A stretch of 64,000 bases of DNA, from NCBI GenBank assembly GCA_020850535.1, contig JADZEM010000141.1, forward strand, positions 1 through 64,000, read 5' to 3'. Shown here in pieces: positions 8,583 through 17,604 of this stretch. A model generated the notes under the pieces. It was not told where the DNA came from and searched no databases. It worked only from the letters and a program-made list of their open reading frames with translations. The DNA is from Chloroflexota bacterium. Lineage in GTDB: Bacteria; Chloroflexota; UBA6077; JACCZL01. The stretch's first letter is position 1, and every line of letters begins with the position of its first letter. A program made the translations under genes and the position numbers.

Positions 8583-9467
8583 TTATGCTGGCCGCCTGCG
8601 GTCAACGTACCGCTCGTGCAGCACGTCCGGGTCGAGCCGATAGGTATCGTCCAGGCTGGCGGCGACGTTCGCCTCGGCCTCGGCTGGTGTCCGCATGCCG
8701 ACCAGTGCCACGCTCACCAGCGGGTTCGCCAGCACGAACGCCAGCAGCGCCCGGTGCAGGTCTACCCGATCCTCGAAGCCGGGATCCAGCATGCTGAGCC
8801 AGCGCTGAAACGTCCCGCTCGTCAGCGAGCGCATCGTGATGATGCCCAGGCCACGTTCCGCCGCCTCGAAGATCAGGCCGGCGTGCCGGCTCGGATCATA
8901 CGGGTGCTGGTGGATCAGGTTGTAGCAGAGCTGGATCACGTCGAAGGCGTCCGTCTGGAGCAGCTGACTCGCCTGCCCGTTGACGCCCTCGGTGGTGAAG
9001 CCCAGAAAGCGGACCAGCCCCTCGTCGCGCGCTCGCTGCATGCCCGCCAGCGCGCCGCCCGGCTTGAGGATGTTCGCCACCTGCTCGTCGGTGTACCAGC
9101 CGCCGTGGTACTGGAGCACGTCGATCTGCTCGACGCCGAGCCGCTGCAGGCTGGCCTCAACGCTCCGAAACACGGCATCGGCATCGTCGCCGGTGACCTT
9201 GGTCGCGACGGTCATCCCGGCCCGCCGTCCCCGGAGTGCCCGTCCGACCATCGATTCGCTCAGCCCCTGGCCGTAGCCGGGCGCGGTGTCAAAATAGGTG
9301 ACGCCAAGATCGGCCGCCCGCCGCACGGTCTGGACGATCTGCTCGGCGGCCGCCTCACTGGCGGCATCCCAGCGGCCGAGATAATTCGTGAGGCCGGCCG
9401 GCGCGCCGCCAAACCCGATCTCGGAGACCGTGAGGCCCGTCCGCCCCAGCCGTCGCGTTCGTACCAT
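8583..9467 (-). CDS. Aldo/keto reductase
   Basis: 294 residues from ATG 9467, which has AGGTGAG at the right distance; a GTG nine bases further upstream lacks a ribosome-binding site. The family is clear: RRLGRTGLTVSEIGFGGAP at the N-terminus and the catalytic tetrad Asp (YFDTAPGYG), Tyr (same motif), Lys (VATKVTG) and His (LQYHGGWY). The C-terminal NADPH-binding part contains ALVGMRTPAEAEANV. Family members reduce aldehydes and ketones with NADPH; the subgroup resembles L-fucose or D-threo-aldose dehydrogenases. Monocistronic, divergent from the RNB gene. Confidence 0.92.
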   Translation of the reverse strand: MVRTRRLGRTGLTVSEIGFGGAPAGLTNYLGRWDAASEAAAEQIVQTVRRAADLGVTYFDTAPGYGQGLSESMVGRALRGRRAGMTVATKVTGDDADAVFRSVEASLQRLGVEQIDVLQYHGGWYTDEQVANILKPGGALAGMQRARDEGLVRFLGFTTEGVNGQASQLLQTDAFDVIQLCYNLIHQHPYDPSRHAGLIFEAAERGLGIITMRSLTSGTFQRWLSMLDPGFEDRVDLHRALLAFVLANPLVSVALVGMRTPAEAEANVAASLDDTYRLDPDVLHERYVDRRRPA

Positions 9468-9537
9468 GTCGCTCACCTGTTGGACACAATGGTCCGGAGT
9501 CAGCCGGCCCTATCCGGCTGCGGGTGTGCCGATTCCC

Positions 9538-9567
9538 TTGCCGCGTGGAGCATTCCCTGCATACAGT
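9538..9567 (+). promoter_or_regulatory. Possible promoter for the RNB gene
   Basis: TTGCCG (9538-9543), 18-bp spacer, TACAGT (9562-9567), about 80 bases before the start. Each box matches consensus at four of six positions, so this is a weak call. Confidence 0.3.
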
Positions 9568-9645
9568 GCCGCCAGCACCAGCCTCGTGACAAACTGCCCC
9601 CGCCCCGTGACCGCGTCACCTGGCCGCCCTGCGTGAGGTCTCTTG

Positions 9646-11136
9646 ATGATCGACCCTGGCCACCCGCGCCTCTCCGAGCTTGCCGAGATCGCTCGCCGGG
9701 CCATGCTCGATCATGGGCTCGATCCCGATCTCCCGCCGGCCGTGCTGGAAGCCGTCGCCGCCATCCCCGGGCCGGCCACAGACGCTGACCCCGCGATCCG
9801 CGATCTACGCGCCCTGCCCTGGTGCTCGATTGACGACGACGACTCCGAAGACCTGGATCAGCTGACCGTCGCCCGGGCCGAGGACGATGGCGCCGTGACG
9901 GTGCTCGTCGCCATCGCCGACGTGGACGCGCTGGTCCCGGCCGGCTCGGTCGTGGACCGGCACGCCCAGGTCAACACGCTGACCGTCTACACCCCGGCCA
10001 TCATCTTCCCGATGCTGCCGCTGCGCCTCTCGACGGACCTGACCTCACTGGACCCGGGGCAGGATCGGCTGGCCATCGTCATCGAGATGGGCATGGGTGG
10101 GGACGGCGAGGTCAGCCGCTCGGACGTGTACCGGGCCTGGGTCCACAACCACGCGAAGCTGGGGTATCCAGGGGTCGCGGCGTGGCTGGAGGACGGTGCG
10201 CCGATGCCCGACGCGATGGCTCACGTGCCGGGCCTCGACCAGCAGCTGCGGCTGCAGGACGCTGTCGCGCAGCAGCTCTGCACACGCCGGCATCAGCGCG
10301 GCGCGCTCGATATCCGGACGGTGGAAGCGCGGCCCGTCGTCGAGGATGGCACGGTGGTCGGGCTGGAGGCGGTGCCGAAGAGTCGGTCGCGGCAGCTCAT
10401 CGAGGATTTCATGATCGCGGCGAACGGCGTCACGGCGGCGTTCCTGCAAGAGCGCGGCTTCCCGAGCATCCGGCGTGTCGTCAAGGCCCCGGCCAACTGG
10501 GAGCGCATCCGGAAGATCGCGGCTGACGCTGGCGAACAGCTGCCAGACCAGCCGAACGCCGTGGCCCTCGGCGAGTTCATGGCGCGCCAGCAGGCCGCCG
10601 AGCCGCTGACCTATCCGGACCTGTCGCTCTCCATCGTCAAGCTGATGGGCTCCGGCGACTACGCCGTGGAGCGCCCGGGCGATCCGCCCGGCGGGCACTT
10701 CGGGCTGGCCGTCCGCGACTACGGCCATGCCACTGCCCCGAATCGACGCTACCCGGACATCCTGACCCAGCGGCTGCTCAAAGCGGCGCTGGCCGGAGGG
10801 CCGGTGCCGTACGCCGTCGAAGAGCTGGAGCGGCTGGCGGCCCACTGCACCCGCCAGGAAGACCAGGCCAGACGGGTCGAGCGGCAGGCGCGCAAGGCCG
10901 CCTCGTCGGCGTACCTGGGCGGGCACATCGGCGACCGTTTCAACGCGCTGGTCACGGGCGTCACTGACAAGGGCGTCTGGGTCCGCACGCTGGAGCCGCC
11001 AGTTGAGGGCAAACTGGTGGCTGGCGAGGAGGGGCTGGACGTGGGGGACCACATCAGCGTGCGCCTGGAGTCCGTCGATCCGCTGCGCGGCTTCGTGGAC
11101 TTCGTACGGGCCACGAATGGCCGCACCGGGGCCTGA
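9646..11136 (+). CDS. RNB-domain exoribonuclease (RNase II/R family, short form)
   Basis: 496 residues from ATG 9646 (GAGG upstream; a TTG directly before it is possible). The RNB catalytic block is at about residues 60-130: SIDDDDSEDLDQLTVAR supplies the metal-binding aspartates, followed by VLVAIADVDALVPAGS. The family signatures HNHAKLGY and DYGHATAPNRRYPDI are present. An S1-like beta-barrel lies at the end (FNALVTGVTDKGVWVRTLEP). It lacks the N-terminal cold-shock domains of RNase R and RNase II (about 640-800 residues). Expected role: processive 3'-to-5' RNA degradation. It is upstream of a HAD phosphatase. Confidence 0.88.
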   Translation: MIDPGHPRLSELAEIARRAMLDHGLDPDLPPAVLEAVAAIPGPATDADPAIRDLRALPWCSIDDDDSEDLDQLTVARAEDDGAVTVLVAIADVDALVPAGSVVDRHAQVNTLTVYTPAIIFPMLPLRLSTDLTSLDPGQDRLAIVIEMGMGGDGEVSRSDVYRAWVHNHAKLGYPGVAAWLEDGAPMPDAMAHVPGLDQQLRLQDAVAQQLCTRRHQRGALDIRTVEARPVVEDGTVVGLEAVPKSRSRQLIEDFMIAANGVTAAFLQERGFPSIRRVVKAPANWERIRKIAADAGEQLPDQPNAVALGEFMARQQAAEPLTYPDLSLSIVKLMGSGDYAVERPGDPPGGHFGLAVRDYGHATAPNRRYPDILTQRLLKAALAGGPVPYAVEELERLAAHCTRQEDQARRVERQARKAASSAYLGGHIGDRFNALVTGVTDKGVWVRTLEPPVEGKLVAGEEGLDVGDHISVRLESVDPLRGFVDFVRATNGRTGA

Positions 11137-11153
11137 CGGGGCCGGCTGCCCGC

Positions 11154-11183
11154 TTGCCTTCGAGCGCTGGCGGCCGGTACGCT
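11154..11183 (+). promoter_or_regulatory. Putative promoter giving a nearly leaderless HAD mRNA
   Basis: TTGCCT (11154-11159), 18-bp spacer, TACGCT (11178-11183). The start ATG is only nine bases after the -10 box, so transcription would start at or within two bases of the start codon. Confidence 0.4.
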
Positions 11184-11192
11184 CCCGAGGCC

Positions 11193-11879
11193 ATGACTGC
11201 TGCATCGCTGCCCCTGCGCGCCGTCGCGTTCGACCTCGACGGGACGCTCACCGATTCGGCCCCCGGCATCTGCTCCACGATGACCACGGTGCTCGGGGCG
11301 GCCGGCCATCCGATCCCGCCTACCGCAGAGATCGCCGCGATGATCGGGCTGCCGCTGATCGACATCCTGCGGAAGTACTCGCCGGGCGCGTCCGAGGACG
11401 ACGTGCACCAGCTCGTCGACGCGTACAAGCTCCAGTACGCGGCGTCCGTGATCCCCACCACGCTCCTGTTCCCGCGCGCGTGGTCGCTGCTGCGGGCGTG
11501 CAAGGTGGCCGGGCTGGAGCTGGCGCTCGTCACCGCCAAGACCACCGATGTCGCGCACGCGGTGCTGAATCGCTGCCGGGTGCGCGGCCTGTTCACCAGC
11601 GTGGTGGGCGGCGACCGCGCGGACCGTCCCAAACCGTACCCTGACCTGATGCACGTGGCGCTGCGCGAGCTTCAGGTGCCAGCCGAGCAGACCCTGCTGG
11701 TCGGGGATGGCTCCCACGATGTCGAGATGGGGCGGGGCGCTGGCGCTCGGACGTGCGGCGTCGCCTGGGGCGTCCACGAGACGGAGCGGCTCATCGCAGC
11801 AGGGGCGGACCACGTCGTCCACTCGATGTCCGAGCTGCGGACGCTGATCCTGGGGCCAAGGAGCAGCCACACACGGTAG
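11193..11879 (+). CDS. HAD-superfamily phosphatase (phosphoglycolate phosphatase/PpaX-like)
   Basis: 228 residues from ATG 11193. The four HAD motifs are readable: DLDGTLTDSAPG (nucleophile Asp), LALVTAKTT (motif II Thr), the lysine in RPKPYPDL (motif III) and LLVGDGSHDVEMGRGAG (motif IV acids). A helical cap lies between motifs I and II. This is the Gph/PpaX/beta-phosphoglucomutase subgroup, which hydrolyses small phosphomonoesters or pyrophosphate. It converges on rny. Confidence 0.9.
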   Translation: MTAASLPLRAVAFDLDGTLTDSAPGICSTMTTVLGAAGHPIPPTAEIAAMIGLPLIDILRKYSPGASEDDVHQLVDAYKLQYAASVIPTTLLFPRAWSLLRACKVAGLELALVTAKTTDVAHAVLNRCRVRGLFTSVVGGDRADRPKPYPDLMHVALRELQVPAEQTLLVGDGSHDVEMGRGAGARTCGVAWGVHETERLIAAGADHVVHSMSELRTLILGPRSSHTR

Positions 11880-11880
11880 C

Positions 11881-11901
11881 GCGGGGGCGTGTCTCCCCCG
11901 C
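11881..11901. terminator. G/C hairpin between convergent genes
   Basis: GCGGGGG / CCCCCGC with a 7-base loop, between the HAD stop and the rny stop. No T-run. Its sequence resembles the arm of the perfect inverted repeat at 31686-31754. Confidence 0.4.
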
Positions 11902-11926
11902 TGCGGACGTGCTGAGCGCCTGTGTC

Positions 11927-13462
11927 TTACCGCGCGAAGTCCACCGCGCGCGTCTCCCGGACCACCGTCACCTTGACCTGCCCGGGGTACTGGAGCGTCT
12001 CCTCGATGCGCTTGACGATGTCCCGCGCCAGCCGCACCGCGCCGTGGTCGTCGATCTCGTCCGGCCGCACGATGATGCGGACCTCGCGGCCAGCCTGGAT
12101 CGCGAACGACTTCTCCACGCCCTCGAACGAGTTGGCGACGCTCTCCAGCGCCTCCAGCCGCTTGACGTAGTGCTCCACGCTCTCGCGGCGGGCGCCAGGA
12201 CGCGCGCCGGAGATGGCATCCGCCGCCTGGAGCAGCACCGCCTCGACCGTCTGGTACTCCGGATCGTGGTCGTGGTGGCCGCGAATGGCGTCGCAGACCT
12301 CGGTGCCCTCGCCGAAGCGTGAGACGAAGTCCGCGCCGATGTAGTGGTGCGGCCCTTCGACATCCGAGGTCATCACCTTGCCGATGTCGTGCAGGAAGGA
12401 CGACCGGCGGGTCTGGGCGACGTCCGCGCCGACCTCGGCGGCCATCATCGCGGCGAGGTGCGCCACCTCGATGGAGTGCTGAAGCTGGTTCTGCCCGTAG
12501 CTGGTGCGGAACCGCATCTTCCCCATCATCTTGACGATCTCGGGGTGCAGCCCGTGGACGCCAGCCTCGTAGGCGGCCGTCTCGCCCTCCTGGCGGATGT
12601 GGGCTTCGACCTCCTGCTTCGCCTTCCCGACAATCTCCTCGATGCGGGCCGGGTGGATCCGGCCGTCGGTGACCAGCTTGGTCAGCGCCAGCCGCGCGAT
12701 CTCCCGCCGGACCGGGTCGAAGCCGGACAGCGTCACGGCGTCCGGCGTGTCGTCCACGATCAGATCGACGCCCGTGGCCGCCTCCAGCGCACGGATATTG
12801 CGGCCCTCCCGCCCGATGATGCGCCCCTTCATCTCCTCATTCGGGATATGGACGACGGAGACGGTGGACTCGCTGACCTGGTCGCTGGAGTAGCGCTGAA
12901 TGGCCGTGGCGATGATCCGCCGCGCCCACGGCTCGGCCTGCTCGGCCGCCTCCAGCTCGAGCTCGCGGGTGCGGCGCACGCAAGCGTCGCGCACGTCCTG
13001 CTCGATCTGCGCGACGATGACATCGCGGGCCTCGTCGGTCGTCAGGCCGGAGAGCTGCTCCAGCTCCCTGGTCTGGGCGAGGCGCAGCTCGTCGGCCTGC
13101 CGCTCCTTGGCGTCGATCTCGCGCTCGCGGGCCTGAAAGCCACGCTCGCGCTGTTCAAGCTCTTCCTGCTTGCGGTCGAACTGCTCCTCTTTCTGCTGGA
13201 GCCGTTTCTCCTGGCGCTGGATCTCGACGCGGCGACCACGGTGCTCTTCTTCGGCGGACGTGCGGAGGCGGACCGCCTCGTCCTGCGCCTGGAGCAGGAT
13301 CTCTTTGGCCCTGGTCTCGGCTTCTGCGCGCAGTTGTGCTGACGCGACGTCAGCCGCCTGGACCGGATCGACCTTCATGCGCTGACGCATGACATAGCCG
13401 GCCCAACCCCCGACCGCAGCCGCGACGAGCCCGACGATCACCAGGAGGATCATGGGTTCCAC
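11927..13462 (-). CDS. rny: Ribonuclease Y
   Basis: 511 residues. I chose GTG 13462 because AAGGAGGTGGG lies seven bases upstream; an ATG three codons later has poorer spacing. The architecture matches RNase Y exactly. There is an N-terminal membrane helix (residues 4-22), a long charged coiled coil (about 30-190), a KH RNA-binding domain with [10 protein letters not shown] at 213-222, and an HD phosphohydrolase domain with [10 protein letters not shown] near 328 and FLHDIGK at 356-362. RNase Y is a membrane-anchored endoribonuclease that starts mRNA decay. The length equals the family norm. A putative promoter lies about 200 bases upstream. Confidence 0.98.
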   Translation of the reverse strand: MEPMILLVIVGLVAAAVGGWAGYVMRQRMKVDPVQAADVASAQLRAEAETRAKEILLQAQDEAVRLRTSAEEEHRGRRVEIQRQEKRLQQKEEQFDRKQEELEQRERGFQAREREIDAKERQADELRLAQTRELEQLSGLTTDEARDVIVAQIEQDVRDACVRRTRELELEAAEQAEPWARRIIATAIQRYSSDQVSESTVSVVHIPNEEMKGRIIGREGRNIRALEAATGVDLIVDDTPDAVTLSGFDPVRREIARLALTKLVTDGRIHPARIEEIVGKAKQEVEAHIRQEGETAAYEAGVHGLHPEIVKMMGKMRFRTSYGQNQLQHSIEVAHLAAMMAAEVGADVAQTRRSSFLHDIGKVMTSDVEGPHHYIGADFVSRFGEGTEVCDAIRGHHDHDPEYQTVEAVLLQAADAISGARPGARRESVEHYVKRLEALESVANSFEGVEKSFAIQAGREVRIIVRPDEIDDHGAVRLARDIVKRIEETLQYPGQVKVTVVRETRAVDFAR

Positions 13463-13660
13463 GATCCCACCTCCTTGCGTGAGGGTATCGTTCAGGCCCC
13501 TGCCTATTCGTTTGTGTCGGCCGCGCACAGCACAGTTGCAGCAATGCGCCACCGGGAAGAACGAACGCGAGGAGCAGCGTGCGGCGATTCTACAGATGCG
13601 CCTTCGCCCCCGTCAACGGAGGCGAAGGCGTCGCCCGTCAATCACCGTGTCTCACTTTGT

Positions 13661-13689
13661 AGTGTACGGCCCGTCATCGTTCTGGGCAA
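13661..13689 (-). promoter_or_regulatory. Putative rny promoter
   Basis: On the minus strand TTGCCC (13684-13689), 17-bp spacer, TACACT (13661-13666). It would give a leader of roughly 190 bases. That leader contains a 10-bp hairpin (CGCCTTCGCC/GGCGAAGGCG, about 13600-13631). Nothing else was recognised in the 369-base gap 13463-13831. Confidence 0.45.
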
Positions 13690-13831
13690 CGTGTTGGCGC
13701 GCATCGAGTAGTCGATTGCGATGGCGCCGTTGCGCCGCCTCACTCTCTGGTACCCTCCGGAGTGCAGCGTTTCCAGGGCGGACTCTGCTGGCCCGTGCTG
13801 GCTGCTGCTTCCGACATGGGAGGGCACACTC

Positions 13832-14944
13832 ATGGCCGACACCGGCAAGATGGCCTGCTGGATGGGCTACGGCAAGGGCTTCGAGATCCGAGAGTATCCA
13901 GTCCCAGAACCCGAGCCGGGCGCCGTCGTCATCAAGGTCTCCATCGCCAACGTCTGCGGCTCGGACATGCACTACTGGAAGGGCGAGCAGGACTACGCTC
14001 GCATGGGCCGGCCGCTCCCCCTGAACACCGGCCACGAGCACATGGGCACCGTCCACAAGCTCGGGGATGGCATCACCACGGACACGGCTGGGCAGCCGCT
14101 CCAGGTGGGTGACCGCGTCATCTACCGGTACTTCAACCCGTGCGGGCACTGCAAGATGTGCCTGAAGCGCAACTTTATGTCGTGCCCCACCCGGCAGGCG
14201 AACTTCCTGGTCTCCTGCGAGGCCTGGCCGCACTTCCAGGGCGGCTACGGCGAGTACTTCTACCTGCGCCCGAACCACGCCATCTTCAAGCTGCCAGACG
14301 AGATCTCCGACGAGATGGCGGCCGGCATCAACTGCGCCTTCACCCAGGTCTACGCCGGGCTGGCCATCGGCGAGTTGAAGGCCGGCGACAACGTGGTGAT
14401 CCAGGGCGCGGGCGGCCTCGGCGTCTACGCCTGCGCGGTGGCCCGCGAGATGGGGGCCGGCAAGATCATCGTCATCGACGGCGTGGACGAGCGGCTGGAG
14501 CTTGCCAGCGAGTTCGGCGCGGATGAGTTCGTCGATCTGCGCCAGTACCCGACACCGGATGCCCGCGTCGAGCGCGTCAAGGCCCTGACCGACGGCTGGG
14601 GCGGCGAGATCGTCATGGAGCTGGTCGGGCACCCGGGCGTCGTCAGCGAGGGCCTCAAGATGACGGCTCCGGAGGGCACCTACGTCGAGATCGGCAACAT
14701 CAACGTCGGCTGGGAAGCGACCTTCGATCCGTCGTGGATCATCTTCGGGAACCGCCGCATCCAGGGCGTCGCCCACTACGAGGCCGAGCACCTGAAGGGC
14801 GCGCTCGACCTGATGGTGCGAACGAAGTCCAAGTACCCGTACCACAAGATCCTGTCCCACAAGTTCCCGCTGGAGCAGATCAACGAGGCCTTCAAGCAGC
14901 AGGAGGACGGCCACATCACGCGCGGGGCCATCGTGCCGCGCTGA
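13832..14944 (+). CDS. Zinc-dependent alcohol dehydrogenase (MDR family)
   Basis: 370 residues from ATG 13832 with GGGAGG 13 bases before it. The catalytic zinc ligands are in NVCGSDMHYWKG and NTGHEHMGTV. The structural zinc lobe has four Cys (CGHCKMCLKRNFMSCP). The NAD(P)-binding fold starts at IQGAGGLGVYACAVA. This is the medium-chain dehydrogenase/reductase family (alcohol, sorbitol or threonine dehydrogenase type); the substrate is not determinable. An ATG seven codons downstream is an alternative start. Confidence 0.92.
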   Translation: MADTGKMACWMGYGKGFEIREYPVPEPEPGAVVIKVSIANVCGSDMHYWKGEQDYARMGRPLPLNTGHEHMGTVHKLGDGITTDTAGQPLQVGDRVIYRYFNPCGHCKMCLKRNFMSCPTRQANFLVSCEAWPHFQGGYGEYFYLRPNHAIFKLPDEISDEMAAGINCAFTQVYAGLAIGELKAGDNVVIQGAGGLGVYACAVAREMGAGKIIVIDGVDERLELASEFGADEFVDLRQYPTPDARVERVKALTDGWGGEIVMELVGHPGVVSEGLKMTAPEGTYVEIGNINVGWEATFDPSWIIFGNRRIQGVAHYEAEHLKGALDLMVRTKSKYPYHKILSHKFPLEQINEAFKQQEDGHITRGAIVPR

Positions 14945-15022
14945 TAGCGGGCCAGCCGGAGGCGGAGAAAGCCCGCACCCCCGGAGCGACGCGCCCAACG
15001 GGCAATCGCTCCGGTTCGTGAC

Positions 15023-15241
15023 TCAGGACGACTGCATGTTCATTGGTGTCCCCGAAGCATCATGGAACGGGCGGTCGGGGACTGAAGTCCCCGCCTACAG
15101 TCACACCGTCGCTGCGCGACGGTCGCCGGGAACGGCTGGGGCTGGCGAGCCTGGAGCGTCGCGCAGCGACTGCAGGATCGTAGGCGGGGCTTTCAAGCCC
15201 CGACGCGGCGGCACGACACACCCAACATGCAATCGCCCTGG
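15023..15241 (+). mobile_element. MITE copy 3
   Basis: 219 bp, ends TCAGGACGACTGCATG and CATGCAATCGCCCTGG, with the internal hairpins of the family. Flanks: TTCGTGAC left (15015-15022) and TTCCTGAC right (15242-15249), seven of eight identical, consistent with a decayed 8-bp target duplication. The 14 bases before the left flank (15001-15014) are the right-end remnant of another copy, so the left side is the same as the junction between copies 1 and 2. Confidence 0.86.
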
Positions 15242-15258
15242 TTCCTGACCGGGATTGC

Positions 15259-15287
15259 TTGACGGCCACCATTGGGCGGCGTATCCT
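15259..15287 (+). promoter_or_regulatory. Promoter of the zinc-ribbon membrane gene
   Basis: TTGACG (15259-15264), exactly 17 bp, TATCCT (15282-15287). This is close to the vegetative consensus. It begins 17 bp after MITE copy 3 and 52 bp before the GTG start. Confidence 0.65.
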
Positions 15288-15310
15288 GCCGGCGAGAGCG
15301 AGGCGCACCG

Positions 15311-16120
15311 GTGTATCAGGATCCGCACGCCGCAGACGGCTCAGCCCGCCCGCAGCAGGGCCAGCGTTGCGCTGCCTGCGGCCAGCTTGAGGCCGATCCC
15401 TGGGCGCGCTTCTGCGGCGTCTGCGGCGGCGCGCTCGGGACGACCGCTGCGCCCGTCGCCGGCCGCGTTGGCGGCCACGGCCCGTCGGCAGCGCCAGCGC
15501 CGTTTCCCCCGCCGGCACAGTATCCCCCACAGCCGGGGGCTGCCGGCGCGGCCTACCCGCCGATGCAACGGCCCGGGCCGGCCCCGGCGGCGCCGTATGG
15601 CGGCGGCGTCCCCGCAGCGAACGTCCCGGTCGAGTACACCATCCCGTCGATCGGGTTCGGCGGGCCGGCCAGGATCGGGGCGGCCGTCGGGGCCTCGTTT
15701 ATGCTGCTGCCGTGTGTGCTGTTCGCGTTCGGCGGCGTCTGGCTGATCCACTGGTCGCGCGAGCTGCTCGACTCCTGGCGCTCGGCCACCGTGCAGGTGC
15801 CCGTTCCCGTCGTGAGCGTCAACCTGAACATGAACTTCATCGACCTGCTGCGCCTGCACGCGGTGTATGACATGCTGGTCTACTGGGATGGGCATCTCTG
15901 GCTGGCGTTCGGGCTGCTCTGGCTGCTCCCGTGGGTGCTGTGGATCGTGGCCGGCTCGCTGTTCGGCATGCTGATGGCGCTGGTCTACAACATCATCGGG
16001 AAGATCGGCGGCGGCATGCGGGTGACCCTCCGTCCGAGCGACCCGGGCAGCGGCGCTGCTGCCGGTCCCTGGCCCACGCAACAGCAGCCCGCGGCCTGGC
16101 CCGGGCCGCCGCCCCGCTGA
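15311..16120 (+). CDS. Zinc-ribbon protein with membrane domain (DUF3566-like C-terminus)
   Basis: 269 residues from GTG 15311 with GCGAGGCG five bases upstream. The N-terminus has a zinc ribbon of two CxxC pairs (CAACG...FCGVCG), then a Pro/Ala/Gly-rich linker of about 90 residues. Two hydrophobic blocks follow (ASFMLLPCVLFAFGGVWLIH and FGLLWLLPWVLWIVAGSLFG), and the protein ends in a soluble tail. The second block with YNIIGKIGGGMRVTLRP resembles the DUF3566 membrane family. A possible role is a membrane-tethered adaptor; the function is unknown. Confidence 0.72.
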   Translation: MYQDPHAADGSARPQQGQRCAACGQLEADPWARFCGVCGGALGTTAAPVAGRVGGHGPSAAPAPFPPPAQYPPQPGAAGAAYPPMQRPGPAPAAPYGGGVPAANVPVEYTIPSIGFGGPARIGAAVGASFMLLPCVLFAFGGVWLIHWSRELLDSWRSATVQVPVPVVSVNLNMNFIDLLRLHAVYDMLVYWDGHLWLAFGLLWLLPWVLWIVAGSLFGMLMALVYNIIGKIGGGMRVTLRPSDPGSGAAAGPWPTQQQPAAWPGPPPR

Positions 16121-16264
16121 GAGCTGTACGCCGTACCCGTGCCTGGCGCGAAAACCCGCGTCTGGCGTGACATGCCGCGAGCTCTGCCCGGCCGCCCATC
16201 TGTTCTGTCCGGAACATGACGGCTCCTCTGCTCGTCAGAACGCTATTCGCGCACTCCATCTCGT

Positions 16265-16273
16265 TGCTATACT
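16265..16273 (+). promoter_or_regulatory. Extended -10 promoter element
   Basis: TGCTATACT: an extended -10 (TG-n-TATACT) with no good -35. It lies about 105 bases before the gene at 16381. Confidence 0.4.
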
Positions 16274-16380
16274 GACTCTACGGAAGACAGCGGCGGGCGT
16301 GTGCTGTCCGTCCGCGCGCCCGCCTGCTCCCTGACCGGCAGCCTTGCGCGGTCACGCTGGACGGTGGCCAGGAGGGCGCA

Positions 16381-17262
16381 ATGCACACGAAAAGGCTGCT
16401 CCGTCAGCTCGTGTCGCATGGCGGGCTGGCCTACGCACTGCTCGGGTTCTTCGGCGGCCTGCTCTGGCTCAGCCTCACCGCCGCCTCAGGCGGCCTGACC
16501 GTCACGCCGCAGCCGCTCGCGGCCCCGAGTGACGGCCGCGTCAGCTTGCAGGAAGCCATCGACAGCGTCCGCCGCTTTGTCGGCCAGCCGACGCTCGTGC
16601 TCGAAGGCGGCATGCAGGCCGACGCCGAAGCCGGCCGCCGAGGCGACCTCTTCTACCTGGAAGGCGTCTCCCCGACGCGCGGCGAGGACTTCTTCAAAGT
16701 GGACGCTCGGACGGGCGAGGTCGTGGAAGCCACGATCCGCTCGCGGGTTGCCCCCGGCGAGCAGACGGCCAACCTCAGTCAGCCAGCGGCCCAGGCCCGC
16801 GCCGAGCGGTTTGCCCGCACCCACTTCTGGGGCTTCGACGGGCTGACCCTGGTGGACCGCTCGGTCCGCACCAGCCCGGACGGCACCGTCTACAGCTTCA
16901 AATGGACAGCCCTCGCGCCGCAGTCGCGGGCAGAGCTGCCAACGTCGGTCTCGCTGGCCGTGGCCGGCCGCAGCGGCGAGGTCTTCTGGTACCTGAGCCA
17001 GCGCGACCCGATCCAGATCGACACCCTGCCGGCCGTCGAGCAGGCGCGCGCGGTGGACGTGGCGCGCGGCTGGCTCCAGACGCGAGACCAGCGGTGGGAT
17101 CTGACCACGCCAACGGCCGTCCGGCTGCAGGTGCTCTACGACGACGATGACCGCCAGCAGCTGGTGTGGAGCGTGCAGTACCGCTCGGCCACGGACGGCG
17201 CGCGCTCGTCTGTGCGGCTGCTGATCGATGCCCAGACCGGCGCGGTGATCCAGACCGGCTGA
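16381..17262 (+). CDS. Membrane-anchored or exported PepSY/YcdB-like protein
   Basis: 293 residues; ATG 16381 follows CAGGAGGG. One N-terminal hydrophobic segment (LAYALLGFFGGLLWLSLTAA) acts as signal or anchor. The rest looks like repeated PepSY/YcdB units: SLQEAIDSVRRFVG... FFKVDARTGEVVEATI, then VSLAVAGRSGEVFWYLSQRD and a last SSVRLLIDAQTGAVIQ. PepSY-type domains are often protease inhibitors or surface modules. The assignment rests on the beta-strand-turn pattern with D-A-(R/Q)-TG-(E/A)-V, so it is moderate. Confidence 0.6.
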   Translation: MHTKRLLRQLVSHGGLAYALLGFFGGLLWLSLTAASGGLTVTPQPLAAPSDGRVSLQEAIDSVRRFVGQPTLVLEGGMQADAEAGRRGDLFYLEGVSPTRGEDFFKVDARTGEVVEATIRSRVAPGEQTANLSQPAAQARAERFARTHFWGFDGLTLVDRSVRTSPDGTVYSFKWTALAPQSRAELPTSVSLAVAGRSGEVFWYLSQRDPIQIDTLPAVEQARAVDVARGWLQTRDQRWDLTTPTAVRLQVLYDDDDRQQLVWSVQYRSATDGARSSVRLLIDAQTGAVIQTG

Positions 17263-17289
17263 GCGAGCCGGCCCTCCGTAGGCGACACG

Positions 17290-17604
17290 CTAGCCGAGCG
17301 AAGGCTGCTGCTGGCGCGTGCGTGACCGCCGCTTGCGACGGTACGCCTCGACCTGCGCGACCGGCAGGAAGTGGATCCGCCCGAGCCGCTGCGACTGCAG
17401 CCGCCCCTCTTCGATCAGGTAGCGGACACTGCGCGGCTGCAACCCGAGCCGCTCGGCGGCGGCCTGCACGGACAGGAAGCCCGGCGCGCCGACAGCCGTG
17501 CGCGTGGCGGCCAGCTTCCGCCCGCGCATCGGGATCAGCCGACCGTTCTGCGTCGGCGGCTTGGTGTCGATGTTCTCCAACGGGAGCAATGCAAGTTGAT
17601 TCAC
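17290..17604 (-). CDS. Helix-turn-helix DNA-binding protein (excisionase/MerR-like)
   Basis: 104 residues from GTG 17604, chosen for GGGAGG five bases upstream. Residues 42-92 form the small winged HTH of the excisionase family: FLSVQAAAERLGLQPRSVRYLIEEGR, then RIHFLPVAQVEAYRR. The N-terminal 40 residues are unstructured and the tail is very basic (KRRSRTRQQQ). No integrase lies nearby, so it is more likely a small regulator than a phage excisionase. It converges on the PepSY-like gene. Confidence 0.8.
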   Translation of the reverse strand: MNQLALLPLENIDTKPPTQNGRLIPMRGRKLAATRTAVGAPGFLSVQAAAERLGLQPRSVRYLIEEGRLQSQRLGRIHFLPVAQVEAYRRKRRSRTRQQQPSLG

